DNA from: an uncultured Chitinophagaceae bacterium
GTDB lineage: Bacteria; Bacteroidota; Bacteroidia; Chitinophagales; Chitinophagaceae
Reading direction: 5' to 3'
Length of the DNA stretch: 10,064 nt
Assembly: GCA_937900675.1 (NCBI GenBank)
Contig: CALCEA010000177.1
Span: 1 to 10,064, forward strand
Shown here: piece after piece, positions 1 through 7,042 of the stretch
How the letters are laid out: every line of letters starts with the position of its first letter
How positions within the stretch are numbered: the stretch's first letter is position 1
Notes under the pieces: generated by a model
What the model was told of the DNA's origin: nothing
Seen by the model: only the letters and a program-made list of their open reading frames with translations
The model's database searches: none
Program-made: the position numbers and the translations under genes

Positions 1-80
1 TTATACATTTTAAATTTTATTATATGTATAAATCTGTACCGGTTATAACATATAAATGTTTAAAAAGGAACAAGTAGGTT
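1..80. other. AT-rich intergenic end of window
   Basis: These 80 nt lie downstream of the SDR gene stop codon. I see no coding region. An 8-bp perfect inverted repeat, TTATACAT (1-8) and ATGTATAA (24-31), encloses a 15-nt AT-rich spacer. It has no adjacent T-run on either strand that would make it a convincing terminator. A second, weaker 5-bp stem (47-51 with 56-60) also lacks a T-tract. The next gene is outside the window. Confidence 0.5.
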
Positions 81-998
81 TTAGATTAGGTTCTCTAAAG
101 CTGCGGTAATTGTGGGAAATTGAAACTGAAATTGAGCCTTCTGGAGCTTCTGTGAAGAAACTTTTGCGCTTTTGAGTACCTCGACACTCATTTCTCCCAA
201 TATAATTTTAAGGGCCCAAACGGGGACATGAACTTGAAAATACCTAGAATGATATTTTGCAGCTATATTAATGGTTAAACTTTCATTTGTTACTGGTTCA
301 GGAGCGACTGCATTATATACTCCATTCATTTCTGTATGCCTAATTGCATGTAAAATGATGGCAGTTAAATCTTGTTGATGTATCCAACTAACTATTTGTT
401 TGCCATCTCCTAAAATAGCCGCTATACCAAATTTAGTTGGTTTTATAAACTCTAATAAAGCTCCTCCTCTTTTATTCAATACGATACCTATTCTAAGGGT
501 AACCTTTCTTATACCTAATTCCTCAATGGAAGTGACACTATCTTCCCATTGTTTACAAGTATCCCCTAAAAAAGAGTGATCAACCGAATCATCTTCTTTA
601 AAACCTTCAATAATACTTTGGTCATTATCAGGACCATACCAACCAATTGCAGAAGCGCCTATAAATGTATGTACCTGATGCTTCATGGTCTTTAAAGCAT
701 GAGTTAATAACAAACCAGACCTTACCCTACTATCTAAAATTTCTTTCTTTCTTTTCTCAGTCCATCTTTTTGTAGCTACGGACTCACCTGCTAAATGCAC
801 AATGATATTTGCCGCTTCTAAAGCTTTTGGATCTATATAATTTTGATCTATATCCCATTTTGCAAAACTTACATGCAAACGACTTGACTTTCTTGGAGTT
901 CTTGTAAGCACAATAACTTCATAGCCCTGCTCCACCAAAGCATCCGTTAGTGATTGCCCTACCATTCCTGTACCGCCAGTGATTAATACTGTTTGCAT
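81..998 (-). CDS. TIGR01777-family SDR epimerase-like protein (YfcH/SDR39U1 type)
   Basis: This encodes a 305-residue, probably cytosolic protein of the atypical extended short-chain dehydrogenase family TIGR01777. The N-terminal Rossmann dinucleotide-binding motif is GGTGMVG (residues 8-14). It is followed by IIVHLAGESV (65-74), FIGASAIGWYG (112-122), the SWIH..DL block near 204-211, NAVAPEPVTN near 229-238, and a C-terminal DUF1731-type domain beginning VPVWALK and LGEM (about 258-305). The length is normal for the family and the gene looks intact, ending in TAA. The start is the only Met ahead of the Rossmann motif. No Shine-Dalgarno is visible. The substrate and reaction are not established for most members. 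The family includes E. coli YfcH, human SDR39U1 and the plant and cyanobacterial proteins called SulA/GC1, which have been linked to plastid and cell division. The gene is codirectional with ftsZ but lies beyond its terminator. Family assignment is firm; a division role is only a possibility. Confidence 0.9.
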   Translation of the reverse strand: MQTVLITGGTGMVGQSLTDALVEQGYEVIVLTRTPRKSSRLHVSFAKWDIDQNYIDPKALEAANIIVHLAGESVATKRWTEKRKKEILDSRVRSGLLLTHALKTMKHQVHTFIGASAIGWYGPDNDQSIIEGFKEDDSVDHSFLGDTCKQWEDSVTSIEELGIRKVTLRIGIVLNKRGGALLEFIKPTKFGIAAILGDGKQIVSWIHQQDLTAIILHAIRHTEMNGVYNAVAPEPVTNESLTINIAAKYHSRYFQVHVPVWALKIILGEMSVEVLKSAKVSSQKLQKAQFQFQFPTITAALENLI

Positions 999-1024
999 AT
1001 ATTAAAGGTACACAAACTAGCTAT

Positions 1025-1054
1025 AAAAAAACACTCCCTTTTGGAGGGAGTGTT
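1025..1054 (-). terminator. Rho-independent terminator after ftsZ
   Basis: A 10-bp perfect stem, AACACTCCCT (1030-1039) with AGGGAGTGTT (1045-1054), encloses a 5-nt loop. Read on the minus strand it is followed by seven T residues (1031 to 1025). The opposite side has no T-run, so it acts on minus-strand transcripts. It starts about 34 nt past the ftsZ stop codon and marks the probable end of the dcw transcript. Confidence 0.9.
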
Positions 1055-1088
1055 ACAACTAAAATCAACTGTACCATAAAAAACGAAC

Positions 1089-3044
1089 TTAATCTGGTTT
1101 CTTACCGTCTAAGAATGAATTGATGGTAGAAATATTTGTTTGGTTATTTTCATCTTGCTCTACAGTATACTTACTATAATAGTTTTCTACAGAAGCCATG
1201 GTATTACCAAACAGATCCAGGTTTCTTCTAACATATGCAGGCACTGCATCAAATTCTGTGTTAGGATCAGCACCATTATTAATATTAAAAGAAAGGTTTC
1301 TTAATTTTTGAATTCTCTCAGCCACTTTTCTTCTTTGCTCTTCTGCATTATCTACTGGCATATCAAAATCTTGATGTGCAGGTCTTGCAGTATTCGTTAA
1401 CTCTACTTCCTTCATTACCAATTGCATGCCTGGCTCTTCTTCAGTATGTTCAACCATTCTAAAAGAAGTCTCCATAATTGGTTCTTCTATAATAGTTTCT
1501 TCGATAATTGTTTCTTCTACAATTGGTTCTTCGATTTGCTCGGCTTCCACTTCGTCAAATTCAAAAGTAAAGCTAGTAGCTGGCTCTGCAACTTCTGGAG
1601 TTTCCTCGTAGATATTAGATGGCTTTTGTAGTACAAATTCTGTAGTGAAATCAACCGTAGTTGTTTCCATATTTAATTCATAAACTTCGTCATCAGAAGA
1701 TTCTTCTAATTCTACTTCCAAAACTGGTTCTGCAACTTCATCAGCTTCCGGTACAGAAACAAAAACTGCACTTACTTCTTCATGATATTCATGCAAAGTG
1801 GGTTGTAATTCGTCTAGTTCAACACTTGCTGCTTCTGCTTCTACCATTACATCTGCAATGGTTGCGTAATCGTCCACCTCCATTTCAATAGGCTCAGTAA
1901 TTTCTTCTGCTACAACTTCTAATTCTTCCTCTACAATCAATGTTTCGTTGAATTCAGCAGTAGGTGCTTCAGGAGCAATAGATTCAGGAGCTTTAGGTGC
2001 TTCTGTTTCTAAAGTCATTACTATCTTTTCTTCTACAGGTTGTTCCGCTTTCTTTGGTTCTTCTTTCTTAAACGGATCCTTGTGTTCAAATCCAGTAGCG
2101 ATTAAAGTGATTCCTAATTTTTCACCTAAAGTTGCGTCATAACCCATGCCCATAATAACATCACTATGTTCACCAGTGCGCGCGCGTAAAATATTATTGA
2201 TGGTTTCTAATTCATCCATGCTGCACTCATAATCACCTTCAGCACTATTGATATTTAATAAAATCCATTTTGCACCTTTGATATCGTTATCATTCAATAA
2301 TGGTGAATTCAATGCTTCTTCGATAGCTCTTTCTGCTCTATTCTCTCCTTCTACTTCTGCTTTACCTAAAATAGCTACACCACCATTCTTCATTACAGTA
2401 CATACATCCGCGAAGTCAACAATGATATGACCACGGCTATTGATCACATCTGTAATACATTTTGCAGCAGTTGCCAATACATTATCCGCCTTAGTGAAAG
2501 CCTCTTTCATTTTTAAATTACCGTATTGAACGCGTAATTTATCATTAGAGATCACTAATAATGTGTCTACGAAAGGCTTTAATTGATTGATACCTTCTTC
2601 CGCTTGTTTTTGACGACGAGGTCCTTCAAAACCAAAAGGTGTGGTAACTATACCTACAGTTAAAATGCCTAAATCCTTACAGATTTTAGCAATAATCGGG
2701 GCACCACCTGTACCAGTTCCACCACCCATACCCACTGTAATGAAAGCCATACGGGTATTCACTTCTAATATTTTCTTAATCTCTTCTAAAGATTCTTCTG
2801 TTGCTAATTTACCCACTGAAGGATCTGCACCAGCACCCAAACCTTGTGTCAAATGTGGGCCTAACTGAATTTTGTTAGGTACCAAACTTTGCTCAATAGC
2901 TTTAGCATCTGTGTTACAAATGATGAAGTCTACCCCTTCAATATCTTGTTGGAACATGAAATTTACGGCATTGCTTCCACCGCCGCCAACACCAAGAACT
3001 TTGATGATGGATGATTTTTGCTTGGGTAAGTCAAATTGAATCAT
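1089..3044 (-). CDS. ftsZ: Cell division protein FtsZ with long acidic linker
   Basis: FtsZ is the tubulin-like GTPase that forms the cytokinetic ring. Residues 1 to about 322 are the GTPase core: GVGGGGSNAVNFM (18-30), the tubulin signature GGGTGTGG (107-114), and the T7 loop IVDFADVCTVM (208-218). The T7 loop keeps both aspartates (D210, D213), but Ile208 sits where E. coli has Asn207. Residues about 325-562 form a long, presumably disordered, acidic linker. My hand count for 341-540 is 63 Asp/Glu against 3 Lys/Arg. It contains a pentapeptide repeat at 505-524. A basic, probably helical segment follows (about 568-586), then VPAYVRR (601-607) and a 44-residue tail ending GKKPD. This end type fits Bacteroidota FtsZ and probably binds FtsA. 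At 651 residues it is much longer than E. coli FtsZ (383). The start MIQFDLP sits just before the first core strand. The leader is A-rich with no Shine-Dalgarno. A terminator follows the gene. Confidence 0.98.
   Translation of the reverse strand: MIQFDLPKQKSSIIKVLGVGGGGSNAVNFMFQQDIEGVDFIICNTDAKAIEQSLVPNKIQLGPHLTQGLGAGADPSVGKLATEESLEEIKKILEVNTRMAFITVGMGGGTGTGGAPIIAKICKDLGILTVGIVTTPFGFEGPRRQKQAEEGINQLKPFVDTLLVISNDKLRVQYGNLKMKEAFTKADNVLATAAKCITDVINSRGHIIVDFADVCTVMKNGGVAILGKAEVEGENRAERAIEEALNSPLLNDNDIKGAKWILLNINSAEGDYECSMDELETINNILRARTGEHSDVIMGMGYDATLGEKLGITLIATGFEHKDPFKKEEPKKAEQPVEEKIVMTLETEAPKAPESIAPEAPTAEFNETLIVEEELEVVAEEITEPIEMEVDDYATIADVMVEAEAASVELDELQPTLHEYHEEVSAVFVSVPEADEVAEPVLEVELEESSDDEVYELNMETTTVDFTTEFVLQKPSNIYEETPEVAEPATSFTFEFDEVEAEQIEEPIVEETIIEETIIEEPIMETSFRMVEHTEEEPGMQLVMKEVELTNTARPAHQDFDMPVDNAEEQRRKVAERIQKLRNLSFNINNGADPNTEFDAVPAYVRRNLDLFGNTMASVENYYSKYTVEQDENNQTNISTINSFLDGKKPD
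1473..1532 (-). repeat. 15-bp tandem repeat inside ftsZ (4 units)
   Basis: Four in-frame 15-bp units (1473-1487, 1488-1502, 1503-1517, 1518-1532) each encode Glu-Glu-Thr/Pro-Ile-Ile/Val/Met, covering FtsZ residues 505-524. The segment at 1533-1547 may be a decayed fifth unit. The units differ mainly at the Thr/Pro codon and at third positions. This suggests duplication followed by drift within the acidic linker. Confidence 0.85.
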
Positions 3045-3063
3045 TCTTTTGTTTTTAAATGGG

Positions 3064-3083
3064 TTAGTTGGTTAGTTAGTTGT
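3064..3083 (-). repeat. CTAAC-rich leader repeat upstream of ftsZ
   Basis: On the minus strand the ftsZ leader carries a short tandem array of CTAAC/CAACTAAC units ending 19 nt before the ATG. The 13-mer ACAACTAACTAAC (plus 3071-3083) is identical to one in the ftsA leader (4573-4585). Both are followed by a near-identical AACTAA element and then an A-rich stretch ahead of the start codon. The remainder of the 108-nt gap (3045-3152) shows a weak AT hairpin at 3116-3131 but no clear promoter. Function is unknown. Confidence 0.7.
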
Positions 3084-3152
3084 TAGTGGGTCTAAATTAC
3101 TATATGTCAATCGATTAACTTCTATAAGTTATAAACGACATGTGGGTAATTT

Positions 3153-4553
3153 TTAAGCTAAAGGTTTGTCTTCTTCCTCGTTAAAAATTTCAATTAAGTT
3201 ATTCTTGAAACGATCCCAGAATTTACTCTTTCTTTTCTCAATTTGCTCAGCAGTTAAAGTAGTTGGAGCTGGCTGTGCAACTGACTTTTGCTCAGATTGC
3301 ATTTGATTTCCAGCCGCTGGATTAACCGTTAAAGCTCTAGGAACTTCCACCTTCTTAAAGGTTTCTGTAAACACTTTATAGTTTTGCTCGTAATCGTTAT
3401 ATCCTTTTAAAATCAATCCAATACATGTAGAATACATTGGCTTCTTTAACTCGTCGATATGATTTGGCGCTAAATGCTCGTTAGGTAAACCAATTCTAGC
3501 ATTCAAACCAGTAATATATTCAGTTAATTGAATTAAGTGCTTTAATTGAGATCCACCACCAGTAAGAATTACACCTCCATTCAACATTCTGCTATCCAAT
3601 CCAACTTGCTTTAAGTGATAAGTCACAAAATCTAAGATTTCGCTCATTCTAGCTTGGATAATTTGAGCCAAATTCTTAACACTGATCTCTTTTGCTGGCA
3701 TACCTTTTAAACCTGGGATAGTTACATAAGCATTTGCTTTTGCTTCATCCGCCAAAGCGCTACCAAACTGCACCTTCATTGCTTCCGCTTGGCTTTTTAA
3801 AACGCCTAAACCTAATCTAATATCGTTTGTGATATTCTCACCACCGAATGGAATTACCGCAGTATGTTTTAAGATACCATCATAGAAAACAGCTAAGTCA
3901 CTTGTACCGCCACCAATATCCAAAATAGCCACACCTGCTTCTAAATCGATATCGCTCATTACAGCACTAGCAGATGCCAATGGTTGTAATACCAAGTCTT
4001 TTGTAGTTAAACCACTTCTTTCAACAGAACGATTGATATTGCGAATGGCATTTCTATCTCCTGTTAGGATTAAGAAGTTCGCTCCCACTTTAACACCATT
4101 CACTCCAATTGGATCCTTGATGTTTTGGTTATTGTCTACATGAAATTCTTGAGGAATAACATCAATAATTTGATCTCCTGCAGGAATAAAAGTCTTTCTT
4201 TGATTGTTGATCAATTGCTCAATCTCCCATGCCTGAATCTCATTTTCAGGGTCTTGTCTAACTTGATCTCCACGAGTTTGTAAACTCTTAATATGATGAC
4301 CCGCAATACCTACATATACTTCGTTGATATCTAAATCTGGGTTGCTTTTATGGCAATTTTCCAAAGCTTGTTGGATAGCTTTTATCGTTTGGTCAATGTT
4401 TAACACCTGTCCGTGTTGAACACCATTACTATTTGCACGGCCGAATCCAAGGATCTCTAACTTTCCGAATTCATTTTTTCTACCAGCAATGGCAGCAATC
4501 TTAGTTGTACCAATGTCTAGACCCACAATGATGGGAGATTCGTTTTGACTCAT
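3153..4553 (-). CDS. ftsA: Cell division protein FtsA
   Basis: FtsA is the actin-like ATPase that tethers FtsZ filaments to the cytoplasmic membrane and recruits later divisome proteins. The 466-residue product shows the actin-fold nucleotide-binding blocks in order: phosphate 1 GLDIGTT (11-17), phosphate 2 LDIGGGTSDL (211-220) and the adenosine motif TGGGSQLKHL (331-340). The FtsA-specific 1C subdomain should fall at about 85-165. Residues about 405-440 look like a flexible linker. The end, KFWDRFKNNLIEIF (444-457), is a good amphipathic membrane-targeting helix, followed by a short acidic tail. E. coli FtsA is 420 residues, so this one is longer mainly through its C-terminal linker. The gene follows ftsQ by 38 nt and precedes ftsZ by 108 nt. 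Its leader ends in an A-rich stretch with no Shine-Dalgarno. The Met1 start is well placed, ten residues before the phosphate 1 motif. I see no defect. Confidence 0.97.
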   Translation of the reverse strand: MSQNESPIIVGLDIGTTKIAAIAGRKNEFGKLEILGFGRANSNGVQHGQVLNIDQTIKAIQQALENCHKSNPDLDINEVYVGIAGHHIKSLQTRGDQVRQDPENEIQAWEIEQLINNQRKTFIPAGDQIIDVIPQEFHVDNNQNIKDPIGVNGVKVGANFLILTGDRNAIRNINRSVERSGLTTKDLVLQPLASASAVMSDIDLEAGVAILDIGGGTSDLAVFYDGILKHTAVIPFGGENITNDIRLGLGVLKSQAEAMKVQFGSALADEAKANAYVTIPGLKGMPAKEISVKNLAQIIQARMSEILDFVTYHLKQVGLDSRMLNGGVILTGGGSQLKHLIQLTEYITGLNARIGLPNEHLAPNHIDELKKPMYSTCIGLILKGYNDYEQNYKVFTETFKKVEVPRALTVNPAAGNQMQSEQKSVAQPAPTTLTAEQIEKRKSKFWDRFKNNLIEIFNEEEDKPLA

Positions 4554-4566
4554 TTTTTATAGTTTT

Positions 4567-4585
4567 TTAGTTGTTAGTTAGTTGT
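4567..4585 (-). repeat. CTAAC-rich leader repeat upstream of ftsA
   Basis: This is the counterpart of the ftsZ leader repeat. The exact 13-mer ACAACTAACTAAC (minus strand; plus 4573-4585) is followed by AACTAA and then an A-rich stretch, ending 13 nt before the ftsA ATG. The array occupies about half of the 38-nt gap between ftsQ and ftsA. Compared with the ftsZ copy it lacks a single C (minus strand) between the two blocks. Confidence 0.7.
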
Positions 4586-4591
4586 TGTGAA

Positions 4592-5680
4592 TTAGGCTTT
4601 CTTGGGCATTACAGCCTTTGCAGACTTCTTCACATTATTTAACGATTTAATATTGGGTTTATTGTTCGACTTTGTCTTGATTTTTTTAGCTGCAGCTTTG
4701 ACAGTTTTTTTAGCAACGACTTTTGGTTTATTATCCACCTTAGGCACTTGTTTTTTGATCACCCAAGCTTTGGTTTTTAAAGTGTCTTTTACTGGAACTG
4801 GTTTAATGGTACTATCCTTTACCATTGGGATAGCGGGCTGAACATTGCTTGTATCTGCAATCATGATGGCAGAACCTAAAAGCATTAAAGGACCATTAAA
4901 CTGTATAGGTTGTAGCCCTTTTTTCAAAGTGACAATTTGATGATTGAATCTTAGATCAAGCACTTGATATGCGTTGATCCCAGAAGGAACCCAGATCTTC
5001 TTATAAAAAGTATATAACCTATCTAATTTATTCTCTAACTGATCAATAGATCCCAACAAAACAGTATGATCACCTAAAGTTGGTATCAATTCAAAGTCTC
5101 CATTTGGCGCAATATTAATTTGTGCAATTTGAGCTGAGAAGAAACTATCCTCTTTAATCACAGATGCGAATTCAACAATATTTTCTAAAAGAACGCTATC
5201 TGGTTTTGAAAGAACTGCCTGGTCTGAAGTGAATCCTGTAAATACTGGCAAACGCAATACTGACAACTGTCTTAATGGAAGCTGATTGGATTCTTTATCT
5301 ACATAAAAAGATTGACCTGTTACAGTAAATACTCTGGCAATAGGCAATCTTTGCTCAATACGAACACGTAAAATGAGCTGATTGTCAAAATACAATTCTG
5401 CATTTTTTATCCAAGCAGTCTTTTCTAATGATTTCTCAATTTGTGCAAGATTTAATGCACTGATTGGAGTTCCAATATTAACATGTTGCTCATTTAAAAT
5501 GCGTAAAATCTCTTGCTCATTCATAAACAAAGCAGTTGGATTTTCACCCACTAACTCCACATCAATATCCTTGCACTTTTTAATTGATTTTGCCTGCCAT
5601 GCAAATACAAATAAAACAATCAATGCAACCCCTAAAAGGCTCCATAAAATATATAACGCTATTTTTTTCCAGTTTTGCAT
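4592..5680 (-). CDS. ftsQ: Cell division protein FtsQ with lysine-rich C-terminal tail
   Basis: FtsQ is a bitopic inner-membrane protein that links early and late divisome proteins through its periplasmic domain. The 362-residue product has a short basic cytoplasmic N-terminus and one transmembrane helix (about 7-28). A POTRA-like segment follows (about 37-112, including WIKNAELYFDNQLILRVRIEQRLPIARV near its end in two blocks), then a beta domain to about residue 255. Sequence identity in this family is low; the call rests on architecture, the POTRA-like pattern and position between murC and ftsA. Residues 301-362 are a low-complexity tail with 21 Lys and one acidic residue by hand count, which would be periplasmic. 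E. coli FtsQ is 276 residues, so the tail explains most of the extra length. Two 7-nt T homopolymers on the plus strand (4681-4687, 4705-4711) fall within the tail. The start is 3 nt after the murC stop (TAA-GCA-ATG), which implies coupled translation. Confidence 0.9.
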   Translation of the reverse strand: MQNWKKIALYILWSLLGVALIVLFVFAWQAKSIKKCKDIDVELVGENPTALFMNEQEILRILNEQHVNIGTPISALNLAQIEKSLEKTAWIKNAELYFDNQLILRVRIEQRLPIARVFTVTGQSFYVDKESNQLPLRQLSVLRLPVFTGFTSDQAVLSKPDSVLLENIVEFASVIKEDSFFSAQIAQINIAPNGDFELIPTLGDHTVLLGSIDQLENKLDRLYTFYKKIWVPSGINAYQVLDLRFNHQIVTLKKGLQPIQFNGPLMLLGSAIMIADTSNVQPAIPMVKDSTIKPVPVKDTLKTKAWVIKKQVPKVDNKPKVVAKKTVKAAAKKIKTKSNNKPNIKSLNNVKKSAKAVMPKKA

Positions 5681-5683
5681 TGC

Positions 5684-7042
5684 TTATTTTGAGAAGATCT
5701 CTTTTACTTTAGTTATACATGCATCAATATCACCCGCACCAGCCATTACAATTAATTTATCTTGGGTATTAGCAGCCCATTCAAATAATTGCTCTTTACT
5801 CATCACTGTCTTTTTAGCAACAGTCATTTTATCTAATAAAATATCGCTACTAACACCTGGGATAGGTAATTCTCTAGCAGGATAAATAGGTAATAAAATC
5901 ACTTCATCTGCTTTAGATAATACTTCAATAAAGCCAGCTGCTTGATCTTGCGTTCTGGAATACAAGTGGGGCTGGAACACCAACACCATTTTCTCATTCG
6001 GATACAAACTTCTTACACCACTGATTAATGCATTCAATTCTTCAGGATGATGTGCATAATCATCAATCAATACTTTATTGGCTGTTTTTATTTTGAATTC
6101 AAATCTGCGCTTAACACCTTGAAAAGAAGCCACAGCGTCTTTTATTTTGTTTTGATCTATTCCTAATTGTAAAGCAATAGCGATTGCAGCTGTTGCATTT
6201 TCTACATTATGCAAGCCCCCCATATTTAATACCACATCTTTTAATATGCCTTTTGGGTGCACCAAATCAAAATGATAAGAACCTTCAATTACTTTTAAAT
6301 CACTGGTGTGAAAAGAAGCTTTAGGTTCATTGTATGAATAAGTAAATACTTCTTTATTTGCTGCATTTACTGGAAATACAGTGTCATATTTTTGAATCAA
6401 TACACCATTTGGCTTAATCTTATCGGTATATTGTCCAAAAGCTTTCAATACTTCTTCAGCAGTTCCATAAATATCTAAGTGATCAGGATCTACCGCAGTT
6501 ACTACGGCAATATTAGGCGCTAATTTTAAAAAACTTCTATCATATTCATCTGCTTCTACTACCACCACATTTTTTTCGTGACTCCAAAAATTAGTTCCGT
6601 AGTTAGACGCAATACCACCTAAGAAAGCATTACAACCATATCCAGTATGTCTTAAGATATGTGCAGTCATTGAAGTTGTAGTGGTTTTGCCATGAGTGCC
6701 AGCAATACCAATAGTAAATGCATTTTCGGTTACCCATTGAAGCACATCACTTCTTTTCACTACATTGTATCCATTGTCTCTATAAAAATTTAATTCTTTA
6801 TGATCTACAGGTATTGCTGGGGTATAAACTATTACCGTAGCTTCTTTGTCAATTTGAGCCAAATCATCTTCAAAATGAATTTGAATACCTTCTTTCACTA
6901 GATCTTCTGTTAATGGTGTAGGCGTTTTATCATATCCAGATACTTTTACTCCTTGCGTGTTGAAATATCTTGCTAAAGCGCTCATTCCAATGCCGCCAAT
7001 ACCAATAAAATAAATTCTTTGAATATTTGTTAGTGGATTCAT
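5684..7042 (-). CDS. murC: UDP-N-acetylmuramate--L-alanine ligase MurC
   Basis: MurC is the cytoplasmic ATP-dependent ligase that adds L-Ala to UDP-MurNAc, the first peptide step of peptidoglycan synthesis. The 452-residue product has the three Mur-ligase domains. The UDP-binding N-terminal domain carries GIGGIGM (14-20). The central ATPase carries the P-loop GTHGKTTTT (115-123), EADEYDRSF (163-171) with DPDHLD (185-190), and the HN motif GGLHNVEN (275-282). The C-terminal domain carries DDYAHHPEE (327-335) and FQPHLYSRT (356-364). GTHGKTTTT together with DDYAHHP distinguishes MurC from MurD, MurE and MurF; Mpl shares similar motifs but the dcw position favours MurC. The length is normal. The ATG overlaps the murG stop as ATGA (7039-7042), a classic coupling arrangement, and the stop lies 3 nt before ftsQ. 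No anomaly is seen. Confidence 0.98.
   Translation of the reverse strand: MNPLTNIQRIYFIGIGGIGMSALARYFNTQGVKVSGYDKTPTPLTEDLVKEGIQIHFEDDLAQIDKEATVIVYTPAIPVDHKELNFYRDNGYNVVKRSDVLQWVTENAFTIGIAGTHGKTTTTSMTAHILRHTGYGCNAFLGGIASNYGTNFWSHEKNVVVVEADEYDRSFLKLAPNIAVVTAVDPDHLDIYGTAEEVLKAFGQYTDKIKPNGVLIQKYDTVFPVNAANKEVFTYSYNEPKASFHTSDLKVIEGSYHFDLVHPKGILKDVVLNMGGLHNVENATAAIAIALQLGIDQNKIKDAVASFQGVKRRFEFKIKTANKVLIDDYAHHPEELNALISGVRSLYPNEKMVLVFQPHLYSRTQDQAAGFIEVLSKADEVILLPIYPARELPIPGVSSDILLDKMTVAKKTVMSKEQLFEWAANTQDKLIVMAGAGDIDACITKVKEIFSK

Noticed and set aside
1422..2868. Several plus-strand open frames of 60-76 codons opposite ftsZ.
   Set aside because: They are antisense to a clearly conserved FtsZ and look like by-products of the acidic linker codons (GAA read in reverse gives TTC-rich frames) and of the Gly-rich core. 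None has a recognisable domain.
3092..3099. Minus-strand TAATTTAG in the ftsZ leader as a possible -7 element (consensus TAnnTTTG).
   Set aside because: It matches all but one base, but no convincing TTTG-type -33 element lies at the usual spacing, so I do not call a promoter. An internal ftsZ promoter remains possible.
3116..3131. A 6-bp AT-rich hairpin (TAACTT / AAGTTA, 4-nt loop) between ftsA and ftsZ.
   Set aside because: It is too short and AT-rich, with no T-tract after it on either strand, and the operon is expected to continue into ftsZ.
5382..5885. A 167-codon plus-strand frame opposite the ftsQ start and murC end.
   Set aside because: It spans the junction of two well-supported minus-strand genes, has no recognisable motif, and its composition matches antisense translation.
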